Source: Lewinella sp. LCG006 (GTDB lineage: Bacteria > Bacteroidota > Bacteroidia > Chitinophagales > Saprospiraceae). From it: 64,000 bases of DNA. A program made the translations under genes and the position numbers. This document shows positions 54,072-62,933 of the stretch, in pieces. The notes under the pieces are model-generated. The model was not told the DNA's origin. It worked only from the letters and a program-made list of their open reading frames with translations, and made no database searches. The number at the start of each line of letters is the position of its first letter. Position 1 is the stretch's first letter. The stretch lies in contig NZ_CP160680.1 of the NCBI RefSeq assembly GCF_040784935.1, positions 2,347,501-2,411,500 on the forward strand. Direction: 5' to 3'.

Positions 54072-54191
54072 ATGGTGCCAGAAAATATGCAACTTGGAGA
54101 AACGGAAACCATGCTCCTCTCCGCCACGGTCATCCTTTTGCTGTTAGCTTTGCTGATCCTTAAGATCAGAAGCAACAAGCGTAACTTTTAA
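54072..54191 (+). CDS. Small single-helix membrane protein (39 aa)
   Basis: Short reading frame MVPENMQLGETETMLLSATV followed by a leucine/isoleucine-rich helix (ILLLLALLILKI) and a basic end (RSNKRNF). The layout (acidic N-terminus, one helix, positive C-terminus) is a plausible small membrane protein. The next small gene starts 12 bases after its stop, on the same strand. No family is recognised. Confidence 0.55.
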   Translation: MVPENMQLGETETMLLSATVILLLLALLILKIRSNKRNF

Positions 54192-54202
54192 ATGCTGGCA
54201 GT

Positions 54203-54379
54203 ATGCGTAAAGGACGTTGGATTTTGATTGCCCTCCTGGTGATCGGTGCTTTTACCGCAGGCTGGAAACGTGTTGAACCGCTGTGGGATTCGGCCCGTCA
54301 TGATCCTGCTCTGGGATTGGTTTACCTGATTATTATTTTGCTGGTAGGGATGACCATTGCCAGGGTGGTGGGGGATTGA
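54203..54379 (+). CDS. Small two-helix membrane protein (58 aa)
   Basis: Frame MRKGRWILIALLVIGAFTAG, then WKRVEPLWDSARHDP, then a second helix ALGLVYLIIILLVGMTIARV and the end VGD. A positive N-terminus plus two hydrophobic segments support a real membrane protein. It lies 12 bases after the 39-residue gene and is probably co-transcribed with it. No function is assigned. Confidence 0.6.
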   Translation: MRKGRWILIALLVIGAFTAGWKRVEPLWDSARHDPALGLVYLIIILLVGMTIARVVGD

Positions 54380-54426
54380 GATTTTTTAACCATATAAGTT
54401 CATTTAAGGGCATGTAAGTCTTTCTC

Positions 54427-55092
54427 TTAACCATTTTCTGCTAACTGATTAATAGCTGCTCCTTCCAAATGCTTCAAATCCTGGTTGGCATGCACGGAAT
54501 TTATCATAGCCTTGCCAAACTTGCTGCTGGTCGTTACCGATTTTATTCTTTTCAGTAATGGGTAAAACGGCTTCATGAGTAGATAGATGTATTTATACCA
54601 GCTGGTTCCCGAACTCACTTCTCCTTCAGGAATAAGTGCTCCAAGCCTAAACATGTAAGCATCTTTAAATCCTTTGTTCAGTACATAGTTTTCTGTTTTA
54701 CCTTTCACCCTGGCCCACATGGTTGGTCCTTGCTCACTGGAATCGGTACCCATACCGGATACATAATTAAAAACCATTTCAGGGTTAGCGGCATAACAAG
54801 TATCAGCTAACGATTTTGTGATTTCAAAAGTGAACTTGTGAAATTCTTCCTCGCTTTTGCCTACAGAGGAAACGCCCATGCAATGAAAACACGCATCGAA
54901 GCCTGAAAACGCCTTGGCTAGCTTGCTGAAATCCGTAAAATCGGAATGGATGACCTCTTTGAGTTTTGGATGTGAAATCCCCAGTTCTCTACGATTGACA
55001 ATAAGAACTTCTTCCACCTTGTCATTCACCAAGCACTCATTGAGGGTAGAACGACCAACCATTCCGGTAGAACCGGTTATTATTACATTCAT
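54427..55092 (-). CDS. NAD(P)-binding Rossmann protein (HTATIP2-like)
   Basis: A 221-residue atypical SDR/epimerase-fold protein. The N-terminal nucleotide motif is ITGSTGMVG (5-13), followed by VLIVNRREL and HCMGVSSVGKS. Later FNYVSGMGTDSSEQG and WARVKGKTENYV resemble the active-site region, with the YxxxK replaced by WxxxKGxxE as in HTATIP2/TIP30-type proteins. Probably binds NADPH; the substrate is unknown. Confidence 0.85.
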   Translation of the reverse strand: MNVIITGSTGMVGRSTLNECLVNDKVEEVLIVNRRELGISHPKLKEVIHSDFTDFSKLAKAFSGFDACFHCMGVSSVGKSEEEFHKFTFEITKSLADTCYAANPEMVFNYVSGMGTDSSEQGPTMWARVKGKTENYVLNKGFKDAYMFRLGALIPEGEVSSGTSWYKYIYLLMKPFYPLLKRIKSVTTSSKFGKAMINSVHANQDLKHLEGAAINQLAENG

Positions 55093-55112
55093 TTGAATTG
55101 TTTTTTATAAAC

Positions 55113-57371
55113 TCACTCCATAATCCACCCCCGAACCGCCACCAACAAATCCTCCGCCAGCGGCGAAACCTCTGCGGGAGCGGCTTCCTTATCTACTTTT
55201 TGCGCCTCTTCCGGTGCATAACCTTTCTGCACCAAACCCAACATGCGCTGCCGCTCGCCCGGACTGAATTGGGCGAAAGTTCTGCGCAAGAGCGGCAGGA
55301 GGGGCTCCAATTCATCCATAGGCAAGGCTTGCACCCAGCGATCGACCAATTGCCATAAGGGTGGGTGGTGGAGCAAGAGCAAACCACTACCGTTTAAGAA
55401 ACCGGCCAACCAGTTGGTGACCTCCAGGGGTTCATTGCCCGGGGAAAGGGCATAATCCAAACGCTGACTAGTGGTCTCCAGGTCCAGTCTTTCCTGATCA
55501 AAGAGCAAGCGGGTAGCCAGGCCTTTCAACAGCGGCGCGATGCCGGGAATATTGGCCAGTTTTTCTACGGCTGGCCACCAATGGTCATCGAGCAAGGGCA
55601 GGGCCAACTGGCACAAGCCGCGGTGGGTAGCCAAAAAGTCACTCAGTAGTAATCGGGCGGCTTCTTCGTCAATGTTCATGGCCGAAGCGGGGAGGGCAGC
55701 AGCTAACCTTGGCGCAATCTCATCTACCAAAATGGCCAGTGCCGTCACATCGGTCTTGCGGGCGTCGCCGTACTGGATGATCTTGATGAGCGTGGGCAAG
55801 CCTGCCAACAGCTCCTGCACATCTTTGGTAAGTGCCGAGCGGTCGCGCAGTTGCTTGGTGACGACCTCTACGGCTTGGCGCAAATCGGCCTTTAAGCCCA
55901 GTAAAACGGCTTGGGCCAATTGTAAAATGTTGGCCGTTGGGTCTTGTTGGCGGAGCTTATTATCGGCGGCTTCCGCAAGGGAGTTGCCCCACATGGCGGC
56001 TTCCAGAATGCTCAGGCTAAATTCGGGTTGCCAGTGCAGCAGCCACAACTCTTTGAAGGCCCCGAGATCATTGGCACTTACCTCTTGCTGCCGCCCCCAG
56101 TGGATATCCAGGATCTGCAAGCGGTGCAATAATTGGCTTTTGAGCCGATCATTGTCCTCGCGCAAATCAATGCCGCCACGTGGGTTGGTTTTGGTGCCTT
56201 TTAGCCATTGCTCGCCGGTGATTCCCCAGTATTTGTTGAGGCGAGTGGTTTTCAAGCTTTGGGTGAAGTCTTTCTGGAGAGGGACGACCGAGGCGTTCTC
56301 GGGTACCTGTCCCACTTTTTCGCCCAACATCAGGACTTGTTCAATCAGCTGCAAGCGTTCTTCCGCGCCGTGGCAAAGGATGCTGAGTGCGGCGGAGCGC
56401 AGGTCTTCTAAATTTGGGATTCTTTGTCCGCGCATGCCTGCCAGTGTGTAGGCCAGTCGTACAGCCTCCTGGGCATGCGCTGGCGAGGTATCCAAGCCCT
56501 CCTGGCGCAAGAGTTGGGCCGCTTTGACCATCCAGTGAATGGTGGCTTCCCGGTTGTAGTCGTAGAGCAATTCGTACCAGGCGGGCGAGTGGACACCAGC
56601 TCCGTAACCATTTTCGCGAGACAAGCGCGGATAACTCCAGGGAATCCAGGCTGCTTTTACCTTCACCTTGGGCAAACCACGTAACACCTGCGTGTCAGCA
56701 GCTGTTTTGTAACGGGCTACCTCCAACAGTGCCGGACTGTGCCAGGCACCACAAACAACAGCGATGCGTTCGAAACCACCGCGCAGTGCCTTACGCAATT
56801 CCTGGCGCATGAAGGCTTCTCGCAGTAAGGTTTCGCGGCTGTTGTGATGGGCTTCCGCCCGAAGGGTCGTGATGAGTTCGTTGATGGCGTGAAAGAGCGC
56901 AAAGTCATCGGTTTCCTGTTCAAAGGTCAGGTCCCACCATTGTTCCCGATCGGTAAAACCTGCTAGCAGTGCTACCTCTCCGAGGGGGTCACGTTGCCAG
57001 GCACCGGGCAATTGCTTTCCTACTTCCAGTTGTTTTTGTGCCTTGAGGCCGAGTTGTGTGCCTACGGGTAAGTCAATCGCCTGAGCGGGAATGCCCTCTC
57101 TGGCTGCCCAGCGTAGTGCTTGCCATTCTGGTGAAAACCGGGCAAAAGGATAGTAGTAGGCTTGTTGAATATCATTTTGATCATACACGACCAATGCCAC
57201 CGGAGGCTCGAGCGCCAGTTGGCCCATTTGTTCCAATTCCTTTTGGGCGTCTGCTGGGAATTCCACCAGCAAGCAATCGGGTTGCCAGCTCTCTAATGCC
57301 TGCATAAGTCGGCGGGCAGAGCCGGGGCCATGATGGCGAATACCAAAAACTTGTAACTTGGATTTAGACAT
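55113..57371 (-). CDS. DUF5682 family protein
   Basis: A 752-residue cytoplasmic protein. It opens KLQVFGIRHHGPGSARRLMQ, then PDCLLVEFPADAQ, and IAVVCGAWHSPAL near 205: the histidine-rich fold related to the TraB/ChaN superfamily. The remainder is helical repeat-like (about 280-735). DUF5682 is usually found in operons with a MoxR ATPase, a VWA protein and a SWIM zinc-finger protein; none of these is next to it here. Its start overlaps the 3' end of the CBS gene by eight bases, so it is at the end of that transcript. Confidence 0.85.
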   Translation of the reverse strand: MSKSKLQVFGIRHHGPGSARRLMQALESWQPDCLLVEFPADAQKELEQMGQLALEPPVALVVYDQNDIQQAYYYPFARFSPEWQALRWAAREGIPAQAIDLPVGTQLGLKAQKQLEVGKQLPGAWQRDPLGEVALLAGFTDREQWWDLTFEQETDDFALFHAINELITTLRAEAHHNSRETLLREAFMRQELRKALRGGFERIAVVCGAWHSPALLEVARYKTAADTQVLRGLPKVKVKAAWIPWSYPRLSRENGYGAGVHSPAWYELLYDYNREATIHWMVKAAQLLRQEGLDTSPAHAQEAVRLAYTLAGMRGQRIPNLEDLRSAALSILCHGAEERLQLIEQVLMLGEKVGQVPENASVVPLQKDFTQSLKTTRLNKYWGITGEQWLKGTKTNPRGGIDLREDNDRLKSQLLHRLQILDIHWGRQQEVSANDLGAFKELWLLHWQPEFSLSILEAAMWGNSLAEAADNKLRQQDPTANILQLAQAVLLGLKADLRQAVEVVTKQLRDRSALTKDVQELLAGLPTLIKIIQYGDARKTDVTALAILVDEIAPRLAAALPASAMNIDEEAARLLLSDFLATHRGLCQLALPLLDDHWWPAVEKLANIPGIAPLLKGLATRLLFDQERLDLETTSQRLDYALSPGNEPLEVTNWLAGFLNGSGLLLLHHPPLWQLVDRWVQALPMDELEPLLPLLRRTFAQFSPGERQRMLGLVQKGYAPEEAQKVDKEAAPAEVSPLAEDLLVAVRGWIME

Positions 57372-58029
57372 TCAAATAGCTGATGAAGCTATCGTATCGT
57401 TCGCGCAGGCTATCGAAATATTCGATCTCGTTGAAGGTCGCTTTGATCACAAAATCGAAGCGTTCAAAAGAAGCAAGAATATTGGTGATGTTTTGTTTGT
57501 TAACCTTAAGGGTCACCTCAATGCGTGGCGATTCCTGAAAGGTTTGTACATGCGCACTCAGGATGACCGCGTTTTCCGACTCTACGATCCGGGCAAGTTG
57601 TGCAAGGGAATAATCCTGGCGAAGCATCTCCAAAACAATAATTCCGCCGGGTTCCCGGAAGGTGCCACTTTCGGCAAAATGGCGAAGGAGGTCTTCTGCG
57701 GTAATGAGCCCTACATAGTGCCGCTTTTCGTCGACTACCGGAATGGCCGTTAGCTGGTGGTCGGCTACGAGGCGAATAATATCGTAAAGGTGATCTTTGG
57801 TGCGTACAAAGGGGTGCTGCAAACTGAGTTTGTAACTTCCTACAGCCGCTTCCGCATCGTGATCAAGAATATCATCTTCTGAGAGCAATCCCAGTAACTC
57901 GTGCTGATTGACAATAGGCAGGTGACGAACATAAAATTCGTTCATAATGCCTAATGCTTCTTCTCCCGTGTCAGAAGTGCGGAGAGGAATAATTACGTCG
58001 GAGATAAGTTGTTCAGCAGTCATGTTCAT
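57364..58029 (-). CDS. CBS domain protein
   Basis: A 221-residue protein with two CBS domains (about 8-62 and 70-135; SDVIIPLRTSDTGEEALGIM, LPIVNQHELLGLLSEDDIL, LTAIPVVDEKRHYVGLITAEDLL) followed by a C-terminal ACT-like segment (about 140-215; GIIVLEMLRQDYSLAQLARIVES). CBS pairs bind adenine nucleotides. The same combination of CBS and ACT occurs in AcuB-like proteins. It starts at MNMTAEQL (or MTAEQL) and overlaps DUF5682. Confidence 0.88.
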   Translation of the reverse strand: MNMTAEQLISDVIIPLRTSDTGEEALGIMNEFYVRHLPIVNQHELLGLLSEDDILDHDAEAAVGSYKLSLQHPFVRTKDHLYDIIRLVADHQLTAIPVVDEKRHYVGLITAEDLLRHFAESGTFREPGGIIVLEMLRQDYSLAQLARIVESENAVILSAHVQTFQESPRIEVTLKVNKQNITNILASFERFDFVIKATFNEIEYFDSLRERYDSFISYLNV

Positions 58030-58050
58030 GGGGAGTTTGTGTTCGGGTAT

Positions 58051-58863
58051 TTAGCGCAAAAGTTTTTCTTTTTGCACTTGAAATTCTTCTTCTGTCAGCA
58101 ATCCTTTTTCCTTTAGTTTTGCCAGTTTTTGCAACTGATCCAGTAGGTCACCTTGGCTGTTTTGCTGGGGAGGAGCTTGCTTGTCTAATAGATTCTCCTG
58201 AGGAGTATTTAGTTGCTTGGCCAGGCGAAAACCATTGGCTTCAAAGGGTAAAAACTCGGGTTGAATACGTAAGTACGCAAGATGGTCACGGGTCTTGATT
58301 ACCTCCGTATCATCAAAGCCAAGGGCTACTGCTCGGTCGAGGTGATAAAAGGCTTTGTCTTTATGTTCCATTAAGGAATGCGCGCAAGCCAGGTTGAAAT
58401 GTGCCGCAATGTTTTTTGGGTCGATCTTAAGGGCATTGTTGAAGGCAATGATGGCACCTTCGTAATCATAGTCTTCAAATTTTGCCTTACCTTCTTTGAG
58501 ATGGGGGTTGTTTTTAGGAGTGGCCGTACGTTTGGGAGCTACCTGCTCATAACGCCGACTATTCCGGTCTTCGTAACGCTGGTTTCTGTTTTCTCGCCTC
58601 CGGTCATTACGGTCTTTGAACGATCCTTGGTTTCTTTCAAGGTGCTTGTTGTATTTGTCATCAAAAGCACCTTGGTCCATCGAGAAAAGGATGATCGCAT
58701 CTAGTACGCCAATAAAAAGAAAAACCCAAAAATTGTTAACCAGAAAAATGGGCAGCAGTACAATGTACGCAATACCTAATCCTACCTGCCCGAGGTAGAA
58801 GCGATGCAATCCCATGTAGCCTGCAACCAGGGCCAAGATACCGGCCACTGTTTTATTTTTCAT
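58051..58863 (-). CDS. TM2-TPR-SHOCT membrane protein
   Basis: A 270-residue protein with a TM2 domain (about 1-62; LALVAGYMGLHRFYLGQVGLG, FWVFLFIGVLDAIILF), a basic low-complexity linker rich in Arg, Asn and Asp (77-113), TPR-like helices (about 120-190; AIIAFNNALKIDPKNIAAHFNLACAH) and a C-terminal SHOCT helix pair (LAKLKEKGLLTEEEFQVQKEKLL). It is just upstream of the CBS gene (21 bases), likely co-transcribed. No function is known for this domain combination. Confidence 0.88.
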   Translation of the reverse strand: MKNKTVAGILALVAGYMGLHRFYLGQVGLGIAYIVLLPIFLVNNFWVFLFIGVLDAIILFSMDQGAFDDKYNKHLERNQGSFKDRNDRRRENRNQRYEDRNSRRYEQVAPKRTATPKNNPHLKEGKAKFEDYDYEGAIIAFNNALKIDPKNIAAHFNLACAHSLMEHKDKAFYHLDRAVALGFDDTEVIKTRDHLAYLRIQPEFLPFEANGFRLAKQLNTPQENLLDKQAPPQQNSQGDLLDQLQKLAKLKEKGLLTEEEFQVQKEKLLR

Positions 58864-58994
58864 AATAATTTATCGTGCACTGTTGAATAGATCCGATCAA
58901 TCAACACAAGATGAAGAAAAAAAAGACATTCCCCAAATAGGACGCCGACATATTCGATAGATGAGGCCGGGGCTTAGACGAAGAGGCCATCTTG

Positions 58995-61367
58995 CTATTT
59001 GATTTCTTTTTGCTCTACGGCATTAACAAATAAAATGTTACCAATGTTGCTGTATCCCAGGAAAACTTCCCTGCCGTCATGTTTGACCACTTCTTCTCGG
59101 AAACCTAGAATGGTAAGGTCGGCATCACGGGATTTTTCGTTGATGACATTGAGGGTAGCTAGGTTGGGGTCGCGGGCGATAATTTCAATGTTTTGGGTAG
59201 ATATTGGCAACTGGCCAGCTTCGATCAGTTGGTACAAATGTTGGCGCTCTACCTCACAGGTGGCTTCCGGGTAAAGGGCGAATATCTTGATTTCTGCTTC
59301 CCCCCAATCTTTGTGCCCCAACAGCACGTAGGCCAGCAAAATCATCAGGTTGGCATTGTCAAAATCTTTGCTGGTGAGCCAAATGTGGATTTCTTTTTTC
59401 AAACCAAAACCCCGCTCTGAGCTGGCCAGAATGGCCACGTCAAAATCTACGGAACGGATGAGTTTGAAGTTGTCAACGATGTCGTCCAGGTCATCAGGAG
59501 CATGCTTTGAAAACTCTAATAGCAAGAGGTTGTTTTCGGTCCCCGCAATTCCCGGCAACTGGATCACTTGTGCAACGCTGGAAGTGTACGAAGGACTGAT
59601 CAGTGTGTCCACATAAATATTACTGGAACTGGCCTCCCCCATCCGGATCAACCGCTCCTTGATGTCTTTGGCTTCCTGGTTGGTTTGCCGCGATAAATAG
59701 CCTTTGATTTGATGAATATAAGTACCAAAGCCGTATTTCTGAGCAATCCAGCGCAGCATATCAAATGCGCCCAAGCGTTGGAAGGAGTCGCTGGTAAGGG
59801 CTACGGCAGAAGGTCGCCAGTTGCCTTTTTCTTTATCGGCCTTTTGCAGGAATACCTGGAGCCTTCTACTCAATTGGAAAATCACTCCCTGGAAAATGAC
59901 GGCAATACTGCGTTTGTCAGGGTTGAAGGAAGAAATTAAAAAATACAGACCAATGATAAAGACAACCGCTAGCAAGGCGTAGGTCGTGTTCATAAAAAAC
60001 ATCAAGCCAAAACAAGCAATGGCCCCAAACAGTGAGATAAACCACTTGGAGCGAAACTTGGGCCGGTAGCTGGGGTCGGCCGCAAAGTGATTGAGGAAAG
60101 AAATCAAACAAAGCGATCCGTAGGTCACCATGAAAAACATCGAAATCACCTCTGCCACGCTATCAATAGCCCCCATGGAAATGAAAATAAGCGCAATGAT
60201 GACCGTGATCACCGAAGCATTGTAAGGCTCGTCGTTTTTGCCTTTGCCTACCGATATCCAGCGATTTAGGGCTGGTGTGGGGAATATTTTATCCCGGGCA
60301 ATCGCCTGCAATGTACGCGGAGCCACCATGATGGAACCCAGCGCCGAAGAGATCGTAGCAGCTGCCAAACCTACGGGAATAAGCCACCATCCCTGGATGG
60401 CAATGTCGGCCATAATAAGTTTGGAGGTATCGGCCAAATCTTCAGGGCTGGCAGATACGGCCAGCTTGTAAGCAATCAAAAAATAGACAAACATGCCGGC
60501 AATAGTTGCAGCCAAGGTGCCTAGCGGAATAGACCGTCCAGGATCACGCAAGTCGCCAGAGAGGCCCACCCCCGCAGTCATACCGGTAAAAGCCGGAAAA
60601 ATGATTGCGAATACGGTGAAAAAACCGATGGGTAAACCCGGACTGGAAGGGTCGGCGGGGGTACGCTGGGCCTCAATTATGGGCACCTGGTTCAAGATGG
60701 TCGTACTGTCGTCATCAACCGCCGGATTAGGTCGTGCAATGATCGTTGTGTCGTCAATGACTTCGGTGTTGTAGATGGTGGCCATTGGGTCGAGGCGGTG
60801 GCTGGCTTCGTAATCGGTGCTGCCCGCAAAGAAAGCAATCATACTGATGGCCAGGGTAGCTACTACGACATAGAGGGCTTTTACGCCCAAGTCTGCTCCT
60901 TTGGTGAGCACTATCATCGTGAGCAAAAGCAAAGCGGGTACACTGATGAGTTGTTTCTGCTCCAGTAGCCATATTCCCCAGGCGGGAAGGTAGAAGCTGC
61001 TGGTCAGCCAGTCGATGCCGGTACTAAAAGCTTCCGTGAAAGCCATGATGTAAAAAGCCACGCTGATCGCTTGTGAAAGGTAGAGCGCTAAACCAATGGT
61101 AGAGCCGATCACCAGCCCGAACGAGCGGGAAATGATATAGTACTCTCCCCCTCCTTCTACTTTTTGGTTGGTGGCGATTTCGGCGATAGCCATTGCGGTA
61201 GGAATCGTCACGGCATGGCCAATCACGATAATGGCAATCGTGCCGAGAAAACCTACACTCCCCACAGCAAAGCCAAAGCGCAAAAACATGATCGCGCCAA
61301 GAATAGTAGAGATGGCGGTAAAAAAAACTGGTCCGGTTCCGAATTTTTGTTTTAGCTGCTCATTCAT
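58995..61367 (-). CDS. SLC12-type cation-chloride cotransporter/APC permease
   Basis: A 790-residue transporter. The first 500 residues contain about twelve transmembrane helices of the APC fold, with GTGPVFFTAISTILGAIMFLR and EGGGEYYIISRSFG, hallmarks of the SLC12 family. A soluble C-terminal domain of about 290 residues follows (YVDTLISPSYTSSVAQVIQL, HIWLTSKDFDNANLMILLAY), as in cation-chloride cotransporters. The start is placed at MNEQLKQKF; 24 residues upstream look unlike family members. Substrate (K+, Na+, Cl- or amino acids) is undecided. Confidence 0.85.
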   Translation of the reverse strand: MNEQLKQKFGTGPVFFTAISTILGAIMFLRFGFAVGSVGFLGTIAIIVIGHAVTIPTAMAIAEIATNQKVEGGGEYYIISRSFGLVIGSTIGLALYLSQAISVAFYIMAFTEAFSTGIDWLTSSFYLPAWGIWLLEQKQLISVPALLLLTMIVLTKGADLGVKALYVVVATLAISMIAFFAGSTDYEASHRLDPMATIYNTEVIDDTTIIARPNPAVDDDSTTILNQVPIIEAQRTPADPSSPGLPIGFFTVFAIIFPAFTGMTAGVGLSGDLRDPGRSIPLGTLAATIAGMFVYFLIAYKLAVSASPEDLADTSKLIMADIAIQGWWLIPVGLAAATISSALGSIMVAPRTLQAIARDKIFPTPALNRWISVGKGKNDEPYNASVITVIIALIFISMGAIDSVAEVISMFFMVTYGSLCLISFLNHFAADPSYRPKFRSKWFISLFGAIACFGLMFFMNTTYALLAVVFIIGLYFLISSFNPDKRSIAVIFQGVIFQLSRRLQVFLQKADKEKGNWRPSAVALTSDSFQRLGAFDMLRWIAQKYGFGTYIHQIKGYLSRQTNQEAKDIKERLIRMGEASSSNIYVDTLISPSYTSSVAQVIQLPGIAGTENNLLLLEFSKHAPDDLDDIVDNFKLIRSVDFDVAILASSERGFGLKKEIHIWLTSKDFDNANLMILLAYVLLGHKDWGEAEIKIFALYPEATCEVERQHLYQLIEAGQLPISTQNIEIIARDPNLATLNVINEKSRDADLTILGFREEVVKHDGREVFLGYSNIGNILFVNAVEQKEIK

Positions 61368-61449
61368 TATGCCAAGGTAGTGATATGTACTTAAAAAAGG
61401 AAGAACACCAATAGCCGGTACCCGCTTATCAGAATCCAAGCTGCGTTTT

Positions 61450-61457
61450 TATCTTTG
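61450..61457 (+). promoter_or_regulatory. Bacteroidota -7 element before the monooxygenase gene
   Basis: TATCTTTG matches TAnnTTTG exactly, 23 bases before the start codon. No clear -33 box. Confidence 0.4.
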
Positions 61458-61480
61458 TACTAAACTTTCAACCTTAAAAG

Positions 61481-62812
61481 ATGAAGAATCCCCCAAGGGT
61501 AGCAGTCATCGGTGCAGGCTGTTCTGGTATTACCGCGCTGAAAAATTTATTGCAGGCTGGTGTAGAAGAAGTGGTCTGTTTTGAGCAAAATGACGAAGTA
61601 GGAGGCAATTGGATTTATTCCCCTCAGCTATCTCATTCCAGTGTGTGCGAAACGACCCATATCATTTCTTCCAAAACATTGTCGGCTTATGTCGATTTTC
61701 CCATGCCGGAAGACTATCCCGATTATCCTTCTCACGAGCAGGTCTTGGCATATTTTCAATCGTATGCGCGGCATTTTGGCTTGTATCCCTATATTCAATT
61801 CAATAGTCGGATAACCGCTGCAACCCTTTTGGATAACCAACAATGGGAGCTACAAATTAATGGACAAGAGGCCCAGGTTTTTGATTATCTCTTTGTTGCC
61901 AATGGACATCACAATGTGCCACGTCATCCCGAAGGGGTAGAGGCGGCGTTTGCTGGAGAGTACTTGCATGCGCACGCTTACAAAAACAATGCGCCTTTTA
62001 AAGACAAGCGAGTCTTGGTCATTGGTTCAGGGAATTCCGGCTGTGATTGTGCGGTAGAGATCAGTAGGGTCGCCCAACACGCAGCCATCAGTATCCGTCG
62101 GGCGCAGTACATCATTCCAAAGTTCTTTCTGGGGAAACCCACCGATACGTTCAACAAAGTCATCACCTACCCGCCCAAGCCACTGGGCAACCTCATGCGT
62201 AGCCTTACCTTGAAGTTGATGGTGGGAGATTATCGAAGCTACGATCTGCCTAAACCCGATTTTCCAGTCACTGCCGCCCACCCTACCCTCAATTCAGAGT
62301 TGTTGTACAAAATACGGCATGGCAAAGTGCATCCTCGTTCCGGGATCGCCAGCATCAAAGGGAAGGAAATTACCTTCAAGGATGGTCGGCAAGAGGAATA
62401 TGATACCATCGTAGCTGCGACGGGCTACAAAATCACCCTGCCGTTTTTTAAGAAAGATTTTATCAATTACGAAGACGTTGATCGTATTCCACTCTACCTG
62501 CGGATGTTCCACGAGCAATACCCGAGTTTGGTTTTTATTGGCCTTTTTCAGCCGCAAGGGGCCATCTGGCCACTTAGTGATCTACAGGCGAAGTTGGCGG
62601 CCAGTTATGTAACAGGGCGTTGGCAAAGGCCAGCCAACCTGGGCGCTTTAGCGGAAAAAGACAGCGATTTTATCGCCAAAGAGTTTACCCGTAGCCAGCG
62701 GCATACCATCGAAGTGCATTACCATCGTTTTCGCAATCAGCTTTTGCAACAGATTCCTAAGTCTGCACCCGACTGGAGCGGGCAAAAAAAAGCTGTGTTC
62801 CATGACGCATGA
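61481..62812 (+). CDS. Flavin-containing monooxygenase-like oxidoreductase
   Basis: A 443-residue FAD- and NADPH-binding enzyme. The FAD motif is GAGCSG (11-16), followed by CFEQNDEVGGNWIYS; the FMO fingerprint FAGEYLHAHAY (F-x-G-x-x-x-H-x-x-x-Y) lies near 150, and the NADPH motif is VIGSGNSGCDCA near 184. The C-terminal half has VAATGYK. It would oxygenate a soft nucleophile (N or S) or act as a Baeyer-Villiger enzyme; the substrate is unknown. Its last codons overlap a terminator of the opposite gene. Confidence 0.92.
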   Translation: MKNPPRVAVIGAGCSGITALKNLLQAGVEEVVCFEQNDEVGGNWIYSPQLSHSSVCETTHIISSKTLSAYVDFPMPEDYPDYPSHEQVLAYFQSYARHFGLYPYIQFNSRITAATLLDNQQWELQINGQEAQVFDYLFVANGHHNVPRHPEGVEAAFAGEYLHAHAYKNNAPFKDKRVLVIGSGNSGCDCAVEISRVAQHAAISIRRAQYIIPKFFLGKPTDTFNKVITYPPKPLGNLMRSLTLKLMVGDYRSYDLPKPDFPVTAAHPTLNSELLYKIRHGKVHPRSGIASIKGKEITFKDGRQEEYDTIVAATGYKITLPFFKKDFINYEDVDRIPLYLRMFHEQYPSLVFIGLFQPQGAIWPLSDLQAKLAASYVTGRWQRPANLGALAEKDSDFIAKEFTRSQRHTIEVHYHRFRNQLLQQIPKSAPDWSGQKKAVFHDA

Positions 62813-62819
62813 ACACAGC
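62783..62819 (-). terminator. Terminator of the GH25 gene, overlapping the monooxygenase 3' end
   Basis: GCTGTGTTC (62792-62800) pairs with GAACACAGC (62811-62819); on the minus strand the stem is followed by eight T. It lies about 115 bases past the GH25 stop codon and inside the end of the converging monooxygenase gene. Confidence 0.8.
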
Positions 62820-62933
62820 AAAAAGGGCTACAGTATAGGATAAAAGCTTAAAATTGAATACAGCAAGAAAACAATGATTGACATCGCAAAGGTGCGATTA
62901 GAAGATGAAGCCAGCCTTAAGTGGGTATTAACT

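Noticed and set aside
55540-56451. 303-codon open frame antisense to DUF5682
   Set aside because: Serine/arginine-rich shadow of a well-supported gene on the other strand, with no domain pattern.
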